Positions 27,883-37,687 of a stretch of 64,000 nucleotides of DNA are shown here, piece by piece. The stretch lies in NCBI RefSeq assembly GCF_030758755.1, contig NZ_CP132387.1:124001-188000 (forward strand), in the 5' to 3' direction. Each line of letters opens with the position of its first letter. Positions within the stretch are counted from its first letter, which is position 1. The notes beneath the pieces were generated by a model that saw nothing but the letters and a program-made list of their open reading frames with translations, had not been told where the DNA came from and searched no databases. The translations under genes and the position numbers were made by a program. This DNA comes from Bartonella apihabitans. GTDB lineage: Bacteria; Pseudomonadota; Alphaproteobacteria; Rhizobiales; Rhizobiaceae.

Positions 27883-29094
27883 CTATATTTTTTTAAATAA
27901 AACAAATGCTATCCAAGATAAAAATATAAGACCGAGAACAGGTGAAATCAAAAAAGTTGTTTTAAAGCCCAAGTGAGCGGCAATCTGACCGGCAATAATC
28001 GCAGCAATACTATTTGTCCAGCTTTCCATGCATTGCGTAGCTGTGAAATCGGTTCCGGCCTGTTTTAATGATGACCAGTGCATGAACAGCGTAAAAAATG
28101 CTACATATGAAATGCCACTTGCCAAACCGCTAATAAAGCTGACCACTAAAACGGAACTTAGGAATATCTGCGGTAAAAGAGCGAGAAACCACCAAAAAAA
28201 TAAACTGATCGCAGCAATCAAACTTGAAAAGACAGCCACTTTTTTCACGTTGAACACACGTGTTAGCCACCCCCCGATAATGCCTCCGACAACAATAGTC
28301 GCCGAGGCGGCAATGCCTGTTACATTGCCGACATCAATTAACGAGAAGCCCCTATCGATCAAAAAGGGACCTGTCATGGTCGAAGTTAGGGTATTCGAAA
28401 AATAAAACAGACCGGCAACAGATAAAATATAAAAAACATCTTTACGTTGCAATAATTTGCGTAGGCTCGGCGTGTAACGTGTTATCTCTACTGGTGGGGT
28501 AGGGCTTGAACTCTTCACAAGAAACACTGGAATGATGCTGAAAAGGGTAATAAGCATGATCGTTGCAATAGTCGCAGACCATCCACCATAGGTGAAAATA
28601 AATAAGGTAACAGAACCGCCAAGTAACATACCCAAAGCAAATCCACTGATTTGCAAACCATTTGCCCAGGCTAGATCGGGACCTTTCAATAATTCTATTA
28701 CCCAGCCATCTGTTGCTATGTCTTGAGTAGCACATACGAGGTTGATCAAAAATATGATCGACAATAAAACGCCGGTTGATGAAGTTATAAAACTCAAAAA
28801 TATAAGAAAAAAATAAAGAATAATTGTAAGTAGTTGAGCCAATATGATAAAATAACGGCGGCCACCTATATGTTTATTGCTGAATCTGTCAATGAAGGGT
28901 GCCCAAAAGATCTTTAGCGACCAAGGCAATATAACAAGTCCTATCATACCGATAGAGTCAGCGGAAATGCCCAGGTTACGCAATATTGCTGGTAAAGCGA
29001 GAAAAGCGAGTCCCATAGGTATGCCTTGAGTCAAATAAAGCATTCCTATTGCAGTAAGAGTAAGGCCTGTATTGGTTCGTTGCGCAATTGTCAT
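27883..29094 (-). CDS. RhtX/FptX-like siderophore transporter (MFS)
   Basis: Inner-membrane carrier of 403 residues with about 12 membrane helices, for uptake of a ferric siderophore from the periplasm without an ABC system. Early motifs LYLTQGIPMGLAFLALPAIL and ILPWSLKIFWAPFIDR are typical of the AmpG/RhtX/FptX branch of MFS. Its ATG (29094) overlaps the last base of the TonB-receptor stop, so the two are co-translated. The pair receptor-RhtX plus an upstream AraC regulator copies the rhizobactin and pyochelin uptake modules. Confidence 0.82.
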   Translation of the reverse strand: MTIAQRTNTGLTLTAIGMLYLTQGIPMGLAFLALPAILRNLGISADSIGMIGLVILPWSLKIFWAPFIDRFSNKHIGGRRYFIILAQLLTIILYFFLIFLSFITSSTGVLLSIIFLINLVCATQDIATDGWVIELLKGPDLAWANGLQISGFALGMLLGGSVTLFIFTYGGWSATIATIMLITLFSIIPVFLVKSSSPTPPVEITRYTPSLRKLLQRKDVFYILSVAGLFYFSNTLTSTMTGPFLIDRGFSLIDVGNVTGIAASATIVVGGIIGGWLTRVFNVKKVAVFSSLIAAISLFFWWFLALLPQIFLSSVLVVSFISGLASGISYVAFFTLFMHWSSLKQAGTDFTATQCMESWTNSIAAIIAGQIAAHLGFKTTFLISPVLGLIFLSWIAFVLFKKI

Positions 29095-31142
29095 TAGAAG
29101 CGGGCTTTCAGTGTTACACCAATCATACGTGATTGCCCGGCTACAGCTACATTACTGGCAAATGGACTATTTTCAAAGTCACGATACCCGAAGGCGCGAT
29201 AATCTTTATCAAAGAGGTTTTTAACGAACAAAGTTGACGAAAAACCATTTTTTTCGACACCAATTCGTAGATTAACCAGCCCGTATCCTTCCTGTTCCAA
29301 TTTATTGTCCACGTCAAAATATTGGTCACCGATAAAGTGGTATTCAGCTCGCATAAAAGCATCGAAAGGGAGTGACTGGAGCGCCCATCTATATTGTCCT
29401 GCAACACCGGCTGTCGTAGAGGGAGTATTTACCAATTTATTACCGGCGAGATTTTTACCGGTAGAACCGATAAATGTATCATATTCACCGCTAATTATCC
29501 CCAGATAACCGGATAGATCCAGCCCCTCTATCGGCTGCCAGTCCGCTTCAAGTTCGATACCCTTGCTATGTGAACGTCCCGCATTAACAATTTGCACAAT
29601 ATTGGCACCAACCAATGAGCTGACTTGTTGGTCTTTCCAATCAATGTAATATATCGAGCTATTCAGGGTCAGCTTTTTGTCAAACCATTGTGTTTTCAAT
29701 CCGGCTTCATAATTCCATAAATATTCCGGATCGAAAGCACGATCTGCCGCGATACGATTGTAACCTCCCGATTTTGCTCCCCTGACCGCCGATATATAAA
29801 CGAGCTTTTCATCGTCAAAACGATAGGCAATACGATATTTCGGGGTTGCCATGTTAAAGCTTGCGGATTGATCAAAGGAATTATTCGTTAAAAGAGCGTG
29901 TTTTTCATCAGAAACACGTATACCCGTGGTCAGGTCAAGTCCTCCTATAATGTTCCAGGTAACTTCACCAAAACCGGCAATTTCTCTACGTTTATAATGG
30001 GATGCATTTAAGGAAGGGGAACCGAACGCACGCATATTGAAAAGATAATCATAATCACTGCTTTCATTTAGAAAAAAACTGCCAACTAGCCAACTAAGTC
30101 GGTCGATCTCGCCTTTTAAACGAAATTCCTGGCTGATTTGGTGACCTTTTTCGTCGGAAGTCGTGCTTCCTCCACCCATCGTGGAAACAATATGGTTATA
30201 ATTCAAATCCTGATCTGCAGATAAATCATAATGTTGAAAACCGGTAATTGCTACGACTTGCATTTTTCCAAAATCATAAGTGACGTTCGCATTCATATTT
30301 TGGCTGTCACGCACTTCTTTATTGGGAGGAGAAATATCAAGGACACGTTTTTTATATTGATCGAATGGTTGATAGGCATAACTGCCCTGATTAACGCGTT
30401 CAATTGATCCACTTAAAACGATAGTGAGCTGATTATCGGGTTTATAATGGATAGATCCTGAGCCGGTATATGTCTCAAGACCATCTATAGTACCTGAAGA
30501 GTCGAGATAATCTGTATATCCGTTACGATGGGAATAATCAAAAAATAAGGTGCTGGTTAAATCTTTTCCGGTTATTGGGCCACCGAACCATATGCTTCCC
30601 TGCCGCTGTCCCAGATTACCAACTGTTGATTCAACATCAAATTCAGATTTGTCACCCGGTTTCCGGCTGGTCAGGTTAATTACGCCAGCAGCTGTATTAT
30701 GACCAAAAAGGGTTCCCTGAGGTCCGCGAAGAATCTCGATATTTTCAATATTTCCCAACCTTTGGCTGAATTCGGCTGTTGTTAAAGGAACACCATCAAG
30801 GTAGATGCCGAGAGAACTGTTGAAATAGTTTGTTCGAATTGTATTACCGATGCCGCGTATGGTATTTACAGTAAAACGCTGGGACCCTTGATCATTCAAA
30901 ACGACATTGGGTGTTGTGTTGGCGATATCTTTAATATTTTGAAGCCCTGCATCTTCAACATCCTGACGAGAAATTTGTGTGATACTTGCCGGCGTTTTTT
31001 GACTTTTATATTTATTTTTTTCTCCCTCGATTACGATCGTCTCAAGTTCTGTTGCGGTTTGTGCAACACTTTGAGAAGTGGTCGCAAGAGCCGATATGCC
31101 CGCTAATAAAATATATTTACATTTATAAGAAAAACAAAACAT
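29094..31142 (-). CDS. TonB-dependent siderophore receptor (RhtA-like)
   Basis: A 682-residue outer-membrane receptor. The signal peptide runs to about residue 27 (SQSVAQ). A TonB-box-like ETIVIEG follows, then the plug (TPASITQISRQDVEDAG, NTIRGIGNTIRTNY, ENIEILRGPQGTLFG, AAGVINLTSRKP, to about 165). The barrel ends in the aromatic residue of TLKARF. PQGTLFGHNTAAGVINL is typical of the ferric-siderophore/IroN-like class. Promoter control presumably comes from the AraC protein encoded upstream. Intact. Confidence 0.92.
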   Translation of the reverse strand: MFCFSYKCKYILLAGISALATTSQSVAQTATELETIVIEGEKNKYKSQKTPASITQISRQDVEDAGLQNIKDIANTTPNVVLNDQGSQRFTVNTIRGIGNTIRTNYFNSSLGIYLDGVPLTTAEFSQRLGNIENIEILRGPQGTLFGHNTAAGVINLTSRKPGDKSEFDVESTVGNLGQRQGSIWFGGPITGKDLTSTLFFDYSHRNGYTDYLDSSGTIDGLETYTGSGSIHYKPDNQLTIVLSGSIERVNQGSYAYQPFDQYKKRVLDISPPNKEVRDSQNMNANVTYDFGKMQVVAITGFQHYDLSADQDLNYNHIVSTMGGGSTTSDEKGHQISQEFRLKGEIDRLSWLVGSFFLNESSDYDYLFNMRAFGSPSLNASHYKRREIAGFGEVTWNIIGGLDLTTGIRVSDEKHALLTNNSFDQSASFNMATPKYRIAYRFDDEKLVYISAVRGAKSGGYNRIAADRAFDPEYLWNYEAGLKTQWFDKKLTLNSSIYYIDWKDQQVSSLVGANIVQIVNAGRSHSKGIELEADWQPIEGLDLSGYLGIISGEYDTFIGSTGKNLAGNKLVNTPSTTAGVAGQYRWALQSLPFDAFMRAEYHFIGDQYFDVDNKLEQEGYGLVNLRIGVEKNGFSSTLFVKNLFDKDYRAFGYRDFENSPFASNVAVAGQSRMIGVTLKARF

Positions 31143-31359
31143 GAGATTTTTTATCCAGTTATTTTTCTTAATCTATGATAAATAATTTTAAAAAGTGCCA
31201 GAGGGGAAATTTAGCGTTCAGCCAAAAAACTTTTTTGATCCGCTCAAAAACGGGTAGTCATAGAGCGCAAATTAGATGAAGTTAATTTTTGAACATCGAA
31301 GATAGAAAATATTGGCAATATATTTATTGCGTTCGGGACTTACAAAATTTGCAACATAG

Positions 31360-32289
31360 TTATTTGTCATTTTGCAATAAATGCCGTGGGGGATAACCAT
31401 AATGCCGGCGGAACAAAGTCGAGAAATGTGCAGGTGTATAACCGATTTTATATGCAATTTGTGAAATCGACATTTTGTTTTCACGCAACATTTGCCGAGC
31501 ATATTCAAGGCGCTGATGTTGGAGAAATTCGACAATTGACATTGAAAAAACTTTTCTGAAACCGGCCGTTAAACGTGAGGTGCTAATGCCAACTTGACGT
31601 GATAATTGAGCCAAACTAGGTGGTTCGGAGAGTGAGGCAATTAGAATATCACGTATATGCATAAAACGTTCTATTTCATGATGAGGAATGAATTTATCAT
31701 TATCAGTCAGACTGGACGGTTTTAAAAAAAGATTTTCGAAAGCGAGCGCGAGAAACTCGAAACTCTTACCTTCAAAATAAAGCGAGCGTAAACCATTTTT
31801 ATAAGAACAATTATGAATTTCATGGCAAAGTCGTATCAACCTCTCATCAGGCATAAAGCATTGTAGATCGTTATTTTGTCGATCATTGTTCTGCAAAAGT
31901 TCACGATTTGTAATATCATGATGCTGTTTTTCCAACATCAGCAGAGCTTGTTGAGGGATATGCAAGAATGTGCCCCTTATTTCCTCATCAGCAGAGATAG
32001 AATGGTGCGTCGTTACAGGTCCTGATGCTTTAAGAAAATAACCGAATTGACGGTTGAACGATGAAATGCTCCCTTTGTTGAATTCGAATTTCATTCTTCC
32101 CTGAATAACTCCAACATATAAGCCTGGTTGAGTTGAAGACGTCCATTGTGTGTCATCGGGCATAACGATTCTGGTCTTTGATAACGACCAGCCTTCATGA
32201 TTTTTAAATGTTTCATGAACGCAACCGGTATTTTCTGTAATAATAGAAAAACCTCGATCTTTAATTTGCAAACTATTGCTGCTGTGCAT
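31360..32289 (-). CDS. AraC family regulator (PchR/RhrA-like)
   Basis: A 309-residue activator. The C-terminal ~100 residues hold both helix-turn-helix units: PPSLAQLSRQVGISTSRL and KMSISQIAYKIGYTPAHFS, followed by FRRHYGYPPRHL. The N-terminal part resembles the siderophore-sensing half of PchR-type regulators. It lies 217 bp upstream of the receptor gene in the same direction and probably switches on receptor and RhtX when the ferri-siderophore is present. ATG at 32289; another in-frame M is not needed. Confidence 0.87.
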   Translation of the reverse strand: MHSSNSLQIKDRGFSIITENTGCVHETFKNHEGWSLSKTRIVMPDDTQWTSSTQPGLYVGVIQGRMKFEFNKGSISSFNRQFGYFLKASGPVTTHHSISADEEIRGTFLHIPQQALLMLEKQHHDITNRELLQNNDRQNNDLQCFMPDERLIRLCHEIHNCSYKNGLRSLYFEGKSFEFLALAFENLFLKPSSLTDNDKFIPHHEIERFMHIRDILIASLSEPPSLAQLSRQVGISTSRLTAGFRKVFSMSIVEFLQHQRLEYARQMLRENKMSISQIAYKIGYTPAHFSTLFRRHYGYPPRHLLQNDK

Positions 32290-32986
32290 AGCAGAAATCC
32301 CTGTTTGAGCATTCGTGATTAGAAATTTTTAATTTTTTTAAAATCGTCCCGATAAGGGAATTGGAAAACTACCGCCGCTTTGACGATTATTTTATAAGTA
32401 TCGGGAGGGAGCAAACAGGATCCTTCCAATTGTTTCTGAACTTGCTTAAATGCATTCGCATAGCGGCAATGTGTCCACTGATATCAATCAGCTTTTGTGA
32501 GGTTGCAGATATCCCGCAGGGTTGATTTTCGATATTTATCTTGAACTTTTTAGTATAGAATTGCAAGTTCCGAAAAAAACCGGGTTCTCATCAGTTTTTA
32601 AAAAGAGAAAAGAACTATAATCAAACCGGCAATAACAGCGGGATTGACTGCTTTTAGAAATTTATAGCGTGCAGTGTTATTCGTTTTTTCCAATCTGGAT
32701 AGTGACATTTTATAATTCTTTTTTTGGAAAAAACGCAGATTTGATCCGCTATCAAATTGGCTTTAAAATCATTGAGAAAACATGATTGTTTCGACGTTAC
32801 AAAAATGGAAGAATTTACTTATTGTGAGTTATCGTTCAAGGCTATTGATAATATTTTCTATGAGCACAAGAAAGTGGCTCCGGTATTTTTGCCGCTGTTG
32901 TAACGCTTCATCATATCACCGGGAAAAAATATGGCGGTGCTGCCAGATTAACTTCAACTTGTTTCTGATTGTCACAGTTGTCATGT
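32290..32986. other. Intergenic region upstream of the AraC gene
   Basis: About 700 bases of AT-rich sequence without a supported gene. A short open frame at 32782-33015 lacks family likeness and runs into the IS remnant. Confidence 0.35.
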
Positions 32987-33699
32987 TTTATACAAGTGGC
33001 AAATTCAACCATTGATGAAGAGCAGTTATTCGTTTTTCTCTGTAAGTTTGTCTGCTGACGAAATGTGTTTCATGGTTAAAATGATTGTGTATTTGTCCGT
33101 GGATATACGTGAACTTTTGTAACGTTATCCTGCTCTTGAAACGTTGCATTGTACATTATTATCGATAAAACGCGGTTTATTAATTCTCACATCGTTTATT
33201 AAGTCGGTGAGCTATTTGTTGGCGATTTTCGACACCAATACCTTTAAATACAGTTTTATATAAAGCAAGTTTATCGGTTGTTATTACGTTGGGTAAACCA
33301 TTCTGCTTCATATAAATTAAAGGGCAGCTTCTTTATTTCTGCGTTTGGAAATATAACATTCTAAGACTTCACCTTGATGATCAACTGCGCGCCATAGATA
33401 GTGCTGAACACCACTAATTTTGACAAAAACTCCATCTAAACGCCATTACCAATTTGAAATTTTTTCTTTCGATTTTTACGAATGAAAGACGCTATTAATT
33501 TACAAAAACGAGCAATCCTTTAGCGAACTGTTTCGTGACGAATATCAATGCCTCTATCATGTAAGATATCTTCTACTCATCGACAACCAAGGAGATACTG
33601 CACGTATTACATGACCACCAGGTGGATGATTTCAGGTGAAGTTTCGAAATATTTGAATAAGTTTATATTACTTATGACGTGAAACAGTCACGTCATAAG
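32987..33699 (-). mobile_element. IS6-family insertion sequence remnant, copy A
   Basis: On the minus strand the decayed transposase reads, over several frames, VEDILHDRGIDIRHETVR, a KISGVQHYLWRAVDHQGEV-like catalytic region, CYISKRRNKEAAL and LPNVITTDKLALYKTVFKGI. This is the order of an IS6/IS26-type DDE transposase. Stops and shifts exclude activity. The copy matches copy B (51065-51775) over its whole length, including about 150 bp beyond the transposase end starting at TTTATACAAGTG. It ends at a 12-bp perfect inverted repeat (33671-33699). It marks the left side of the AT-rich 33.7-45.1 kb segment. Confidence 0.78.
33671..33699. repeat. Perfect 12-bp inverted repeat at IS remnant edge
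   Basis: CTTATGACGTGA (33671-33682) and TCACGTCATAAG (33688-33699) are exact complements around a 5-nt loop. An equivalent hairpin occurs at the same relative place in copy C (54932-54958), so it belongs to the element or its target. Confidence 0.75.
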
Positions 33700-33740
33700 A
33701 AAATCGAAAAATTCATCTGATAATGCCATCAGGCAATATT

Positions 33741-34919
33741 TTATCTATCTAAATATTTTTTTAATCTTGCAATTCCAGCATTTAATTTGTCTGTTTCTAC
33801 AGCGTGACACCAACGTAACCATCCATTTCCTTCAGCCCCAAAAGCTCCACCTGGGGCAAGTCCAATACCGGCATTCCGGATAAGATCTTTAGCTAGTTGA
33901 ACTGTGTCATCATAATCTTCCAAACGGAAGAAAACATACATGGCGCCATCTGCTTCAGGAACTATAGCTCTTGGTATTTGCATAAGGTTGTCAACTAATA
34001 ATTTACGTGTTTTGCGCAAATGTAGACGAAATTCAGCTACAGTATCTTCCCCGTTTTCCAGTGCTGTAGCACCTGCACGCTGAACAGGTTCAAATATACA
34101 AGAGGCATTATACTCGATCACTTTGCTTAAATTTTTAATGATTTCTTCAGGGGCTGTTATCCAACCAAGGCGCCAGCCTGTCATATTCCACGCTTTAGAA
34201 AAACTGTTAACGGAAATTATTCGATCCCCATCTTCAAAGCGGCTTATAAATGACGGAGCCGATTTACGATTTTTGTCGTGAATAAGTCTTTCATAGACGT
34301 CATCAGCTAAAATCCAGATGCCATATTTACGACAGTGAGCAAGGACCATATCAATTTCGTTATCATTGATTGTCCAACCAGTTGGGTTGTTAGGTGAATT
34401 AATCACTAGCAGTTTTGTATTAGGTGTGAGCACCTTTAAAAGTTGTTCTGTGTCTAATGCCCAACGATTATTTTTAATGGCCAAAGGAACGCGCTCGACA
34501 TGAGCACCAAGAATTTTGGGAATTTCGGTTATGTTGGGCCAAATTGGCGTTACTGCAACCATTTTGTCGCCTGGATCCAATAGCATTTGCATAGTTAACA
34601 TTAGCCCTGATACGCCTGAATCAATTGCGGCAATGCGTTGGATGGGAACTGATTTTTCATGGAGTTTTCTCATATATTGAGAGATTGCTTCACGCAAATA
34701 AGGACGGCCAAGATTTTGAGAATAGAAAGTTTCACCATTGTTAATCGACGTGATTGCAGCATCACGAATAAATTTGGGCGTTACTTGATCGGATTCACCA
34801 AACCAGAATGGAATGATATCTTTTTGTCCCATGGCAGTGTTAGCAACTTCACGAATAAGAGATTCATCAAGGCTTTTAATAACGGCACGTGGTTCGGGTA
34901 TTTTAAGTGTTGTCATCAT
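33741..34919 (-). CDS. PLP-dependent aminotransferase, class I/II
   Basis: A fold-type I aminotransferase of about 392 residues. The start is taken at ATG 34919 (MMTTLKIPEP), which follows TTGGAGC at a good distance; a longer frame begins at 34940. It has NSPNNPTGW (substrate/PLP pocket), ADDVYE (Asp binding the pyridine N), the Schiff-base lysine in SFSKAWNMTGWRLGW and the carboxylate-binding Arg in GWLRWCHA. Last gene of the minus-strand ABC-importer operon. It may remove or exchange the amino group of the imported compound; the exact substrate cannot be told. Confidence 0.85.
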   Translation of the reverse strand: MMTTLKIPEPRAVIKSLDESLIREVANTAMGQKDIIPFWFGESDQVTPKFIRDAAITSINNGETFYSQNLGRPYLREAISQYMRKLHEKSVPIQRIAAIDSGVSGLMLTMQMLLDPGDKMVAVTPIWPNITEIPKILGAHVERVPLAIKNNRWALDTEQLLKVLTPNTKLLVINSPNNPTGWTINDNEIDMVLAHCRKYGIWILADDVYERLIHDKNRKSAPSFISRFEDGDRIISVNSFSKAWNMTGWRLGWITAPEEIIKNLSKVIEYNASCIFEPVQRAGATALENGEDTVAEFRLHLRKTRKLLVDNLMQIPRAIVPEADGAMYVFFRLEDYDDTVQLAKDLIRNAGIGLAPGGAFGAEGNGWLRWCHAVETDKLNAGIARLKKYLDR

Positions 34920-34952
34920 TATAATGAGCTCCAAGGTCATTAAAAGAAATGT

Positions 34953-36107
34953 TTACAAAAGATGGCGCTGAGATAAATTCTTAAACATAAATGAAATTCC
35001 CATTTTCCACGGTGGACATTGAGTTGAGCTATCTACAGAATTAACCAGAGCTCCCAATTTATCATTAGAAATAGTGACGATATCTCCATATTTGTGTGTA
35101 AAACCTTCACCTTCGACATCACGATCCTTTGTGGGCGAAAATAATGTTCCCATAAAAAGCATTAGACCATCGGGATATTGATGGTGTTTACCTATTGTTT
35201 GGTTGATTAGATCAACCGGGTCACGGCTGATCTCTTTCATCGAACTATGCTCATCAAGTGTAAATCCATCAGTGCCCTCAATATGTAAGAACACATCAGC
35301 TTCACGCACATCGTCCATAGAATATGTTTCATCAAACAAACGAATGAATGGACCAATAGATGTCGATGCATTGTTGTCTTTTGCTTTTCCGAGCAAAAGA
35401 GCTGACCTGCCTTCAACGTCTCGAAGGTTAACATCATTGCCTAAAGTAGCACCTTTGGCCCTTCCTTTTAAATCGATGGCGAGTACCATTTCTGGTTCAG
35501 GATTATTCCATTGAGAAATGGGATGTAACCCAACTTTTGAACCATAACCTACACTCGATAAAGGCTGTGCTTTAGTAAAAACCTCGGCATCTGGCCCAAT
35601 ACCGACCTCGAGATATTGTGACCACATATTTTCTTTAATTAAAGTAGCCTTGATTTGTTGCGCTTCTTGTGAACCTGCTTTGACGTTATGTAAACTATTG
35701 CCAATAATCGGTGAAACAAGCTCACAAATCCTAGCAGCCTCAACAGGATTACCAGTGGCCTTTTCTTCAATTACTCGTTCGAGCATTGATTGAGCAAATG
35801 TAACGCCACAAGCTTTTATTGCCTGAAGATCGCAAGGGGCTAAAATATGGTGTTGTGTCTCTTCTGCATCTTTTTGTGACTTCAGAAATAATTCCTCAAG
35901 AGAGCAAAGACGATCTCCTTCTACACGTTTTATAAAGTTGAGGAGATCATCACGTTCAATCAGGTCAGACATAGTTGGTGTTTGTTTGGATGAAATATCA
36001 TAAACGACGCCATTACGAATATGAACAATAGCAGGTCCTTTGACATCAGCTCGCCAAATACGGCCGACAAATGTGCCTTGATTGAAAATTGTAAAGTCAA
36101 ATGTCAT
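34953..36107 (-). CDS. Fumarylacetoacetate hydrolase (FAH) family protein, possible 2-keto-3-deoxy-acid dehydratase
   Basis: A 384-residue protein. The C-terminal two thirds carry the FAH fold: YGSKVGLHP, the metal-binding WNNPEPEMVLAI (acidic pair), LGNDVNLRDVEGR and FMGTLFSPTKDRD. Long FAH members with this N-terminal domain include 2-keto-3-deoxy-D-arabinonate dehydratases, which make alpha-ketoglutarate semialdehyde. Decayed genes nearby for a dioxovalerate-type dehydrogenase and a DHDPS-family dehydratase make that role plausible. The alternative is C-C hydrolysis of a beta-diketone. It sits between an ABC ATPase and an aminotransferase. Confidence 0.8.
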   Translation of the reverse strand: MTFDFTIFNQGTFVGRIWRADVKGPAIVHIRNGVVYDISSKQTPTMSDLIERDDLLNFIKRVEGDRLCSLEELFLKSQKDAEETQHHILAPCDLQAIKACGVTFAQSMLERVIEEKATGNPVEAARICELVSPIIGNSLHNVKAGSQEAQQIKATLIKENMWSQYLEVGIGPDAEVFTKAQPLSSVGYGSKVGLHPISQWNNPEPEMVLAIDLKGRAKGATLGNDVNLRDVEGRSALLLGKAKDNNASTSIGPFIRLFDETYSMDDVREADVFLHIEGTDGFTLDEHSSMKEISRDPVDLINQTIGKHHQYPDGLMLFMGTLFSPTKDRDVEGEGFTHKYGDIVTISNDKLGALVNSVDSSTQCPPWKMGISFMFKNLSQRHLL

Positions 36108-36133
36108 AATGGAAATACTCCGTACATAGTATA

Positions 36134-36883
36134 TTAATGAACGAGAGATTGTAAAAACTCTTTCGCGCGATCGGTTTGAGGATTATCAAAAAAATTATCG
36201 GGATCAGCTTGTTCTATGATGGAGCCTTTTTCCATAAAGACTACTCTGTCTGATACTTTACGGGCAAAATTCATTTCGTGGGTTACGACAATCATTGTGG
36301 CACCACTTTTTGCCAAATCTTGCATTACATCAAGAACTTCACCGACCATTTCCGGATCAAGCGCTGATGTCGGTTCATCAAATAATAATACTTCAGGCTT
36401 CATCGCAAGAGCACGCGCAATAGCAACACGCTGCTGTTGGCCGCCGGATAGTTGAGGTGGGTATTTATGTATATGGTCTACAAGGCCAACACGTGTCAAA
36501 AGTTCCTCAGCATAAGTTTCTGCTTCAACTTTGCTTGTTCCTCTTACACGAATAGGTGCAATGGATACATTTCGTAAAACACTCATATGAGGAAAAAGAT
36601 TGAACTGCTGAAAAACCATACCAACTTCAGCCCGGACTTTAGCTAAATTTCGTCCTTTTTTGACTTCAACGCCATCTACCTCAATTAAACCACCGTTATA
36701 TTCCTCAAGAAGGTTGATGCATCGAATTAAAGTTGATTTTCCCGAACCTGAAGAACCAATTAATGCAATAACTTCACCTTTTTTCACAGAGAGATTAATT
36801 CCTTTAAGTGCATGAAAATGTCCGTAATATTTCTGTAGATCGGATATTTTGATAATTATTTTTTTAGAATTATGATTGTTCAT
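36134..36883 (-). CDS. Amino-acid-type ABC transporter ATP-binding protein
   Basis: GlnQ-like ATPase of 249 residues with Walker A GSSGSGKST, Q-loop VFQQFNLFPH, signature LSGGQQQR, Walker B VLLFDEPTSALD and switch His in VVTHEMNFA. It energises the permease and binding protein encoded upstream. Intact. Base composition is lower in GC than the housekeeping genes: the 60 bases from 36781 contain 18 G/C, against 31 in the 60 bases from 47281. Confidence 0.93.
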   Translation of the reverse strand: MNNHNSKKIIIKISDLQKYYGHFHALKGINLSVKKGEVIALIGSSGSGKSTLIRCINLLEEYNGGLIEVDGVEVKKGRNLAKVRAEVGMVFQQFNLFPHMSVLRNVSIAPIRVRGTSKVEAETYAEELLTRVGLVDHIHKYPPQLSGGQQQRVAIARALAMKPEVLLFDEPTSALDPEMVGEVLDVMQDLAKSGATMIVVTHEMNFARKVSDRVVFMEKGSIIEQADPDNFFDNPQTDRAKEFLQSLVH

Positions 36884-36914
36884 TTGGCAACCTTAGCTAA
36901 TTATAAATCTATTT

Positions 36915-37586
36915 TCAGTGTCTCATGCGTGTTTGACGTGCTTCTAAAGCGCTAACAAGCCTAACCAACGGTAATAAAACGACGAGATATAGTAGTGCCG
37001 CAGCGACCAAGGGAGAGGGATTTGCATAGAAAGATTGTGCCGACGTTGCTTGTTTAAGAAGCTCTGGCATGGAAACAACAGATGCAAGGGCTGTATCTTT
37101 GATTAAGTTGACACCTACTCCAGTTGCTGGTGGTATTACGACTTTGAAAGCCTGCGGTAATATTACATCTGTCATCATGCGGATCCATGAAAAACCTAAA
37201 GCATGCGCTGCTTCAAATTGTCCTTTAGCAACCGCTTCAATACCGGCACGAAAAACCTCTGCGATATAAGCTGCCCCAATAATACTAAGTGCAACGACTG
37301 ATGCCCAAAATGGCGGTAAAGTAATTCCGATATAAGGAAGCGCGTAGTAAACTAAGGTAAGGAAAACGAGAAGAGGAAATGCACGAAAAAGGTCAATATA
37401 GGCAATTGCTATAAGTTTTAAAGGCCATGCTCCGTACAGCCTGACGAGGACGATAATTAGCCCGAATATCGACCCTACAACAATGCTTGTGAAGCCAAGA
37501 AGAACAGTCTGTAACAAACCTTGGAGCAACAAAGGCCCAGCTTGTATCATTATATCCCAATTTAAAAAGATATCAAAAAAATCCAT
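36915..37586 (-). CDS. Amino-acid-type ABC transporter permease
   Basis: A 223-residue HisMQ-type permease. The conserved loop EVFRAGIEAVAKGQFEAAHALGFS follows several membrane helices, and PQAFKVVIPP is typical. Only one permease gene is present, so the channel is probably a homodimer. It lies between the binding protein (37688-38473) and the ATPase. Confidence 0.9.
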   Translation of the reverse strand: MDFFDIFLNWDIMIQAGPLLLQGLLQTVLLGFTSIVVGSIFGLIIVLVRLYGAWPLKLIAIAYIDLFRAFPLLVFLTLVYYALPYIGITLPPFWASVVALSIIGAAYIAEVFRAGIEAVAKGQFEAAHALGFSWIRMMTDVILPQAFKVVIPPATGVGVNLIKDTALASVVSMPELLKQATSAQSFYANPSPLVAAALLYLVVLLPLVRLVSALEARQTRMRH

Positions 37587-37687
37587 AGATATAATTCCTC
37601 ATTAAATAGGTTACTTTTTCATCGCAGATATATCTGCGATGGCAGTTACATCTGCGATGAAAGACAAATTGGGGTTATATATCGATG

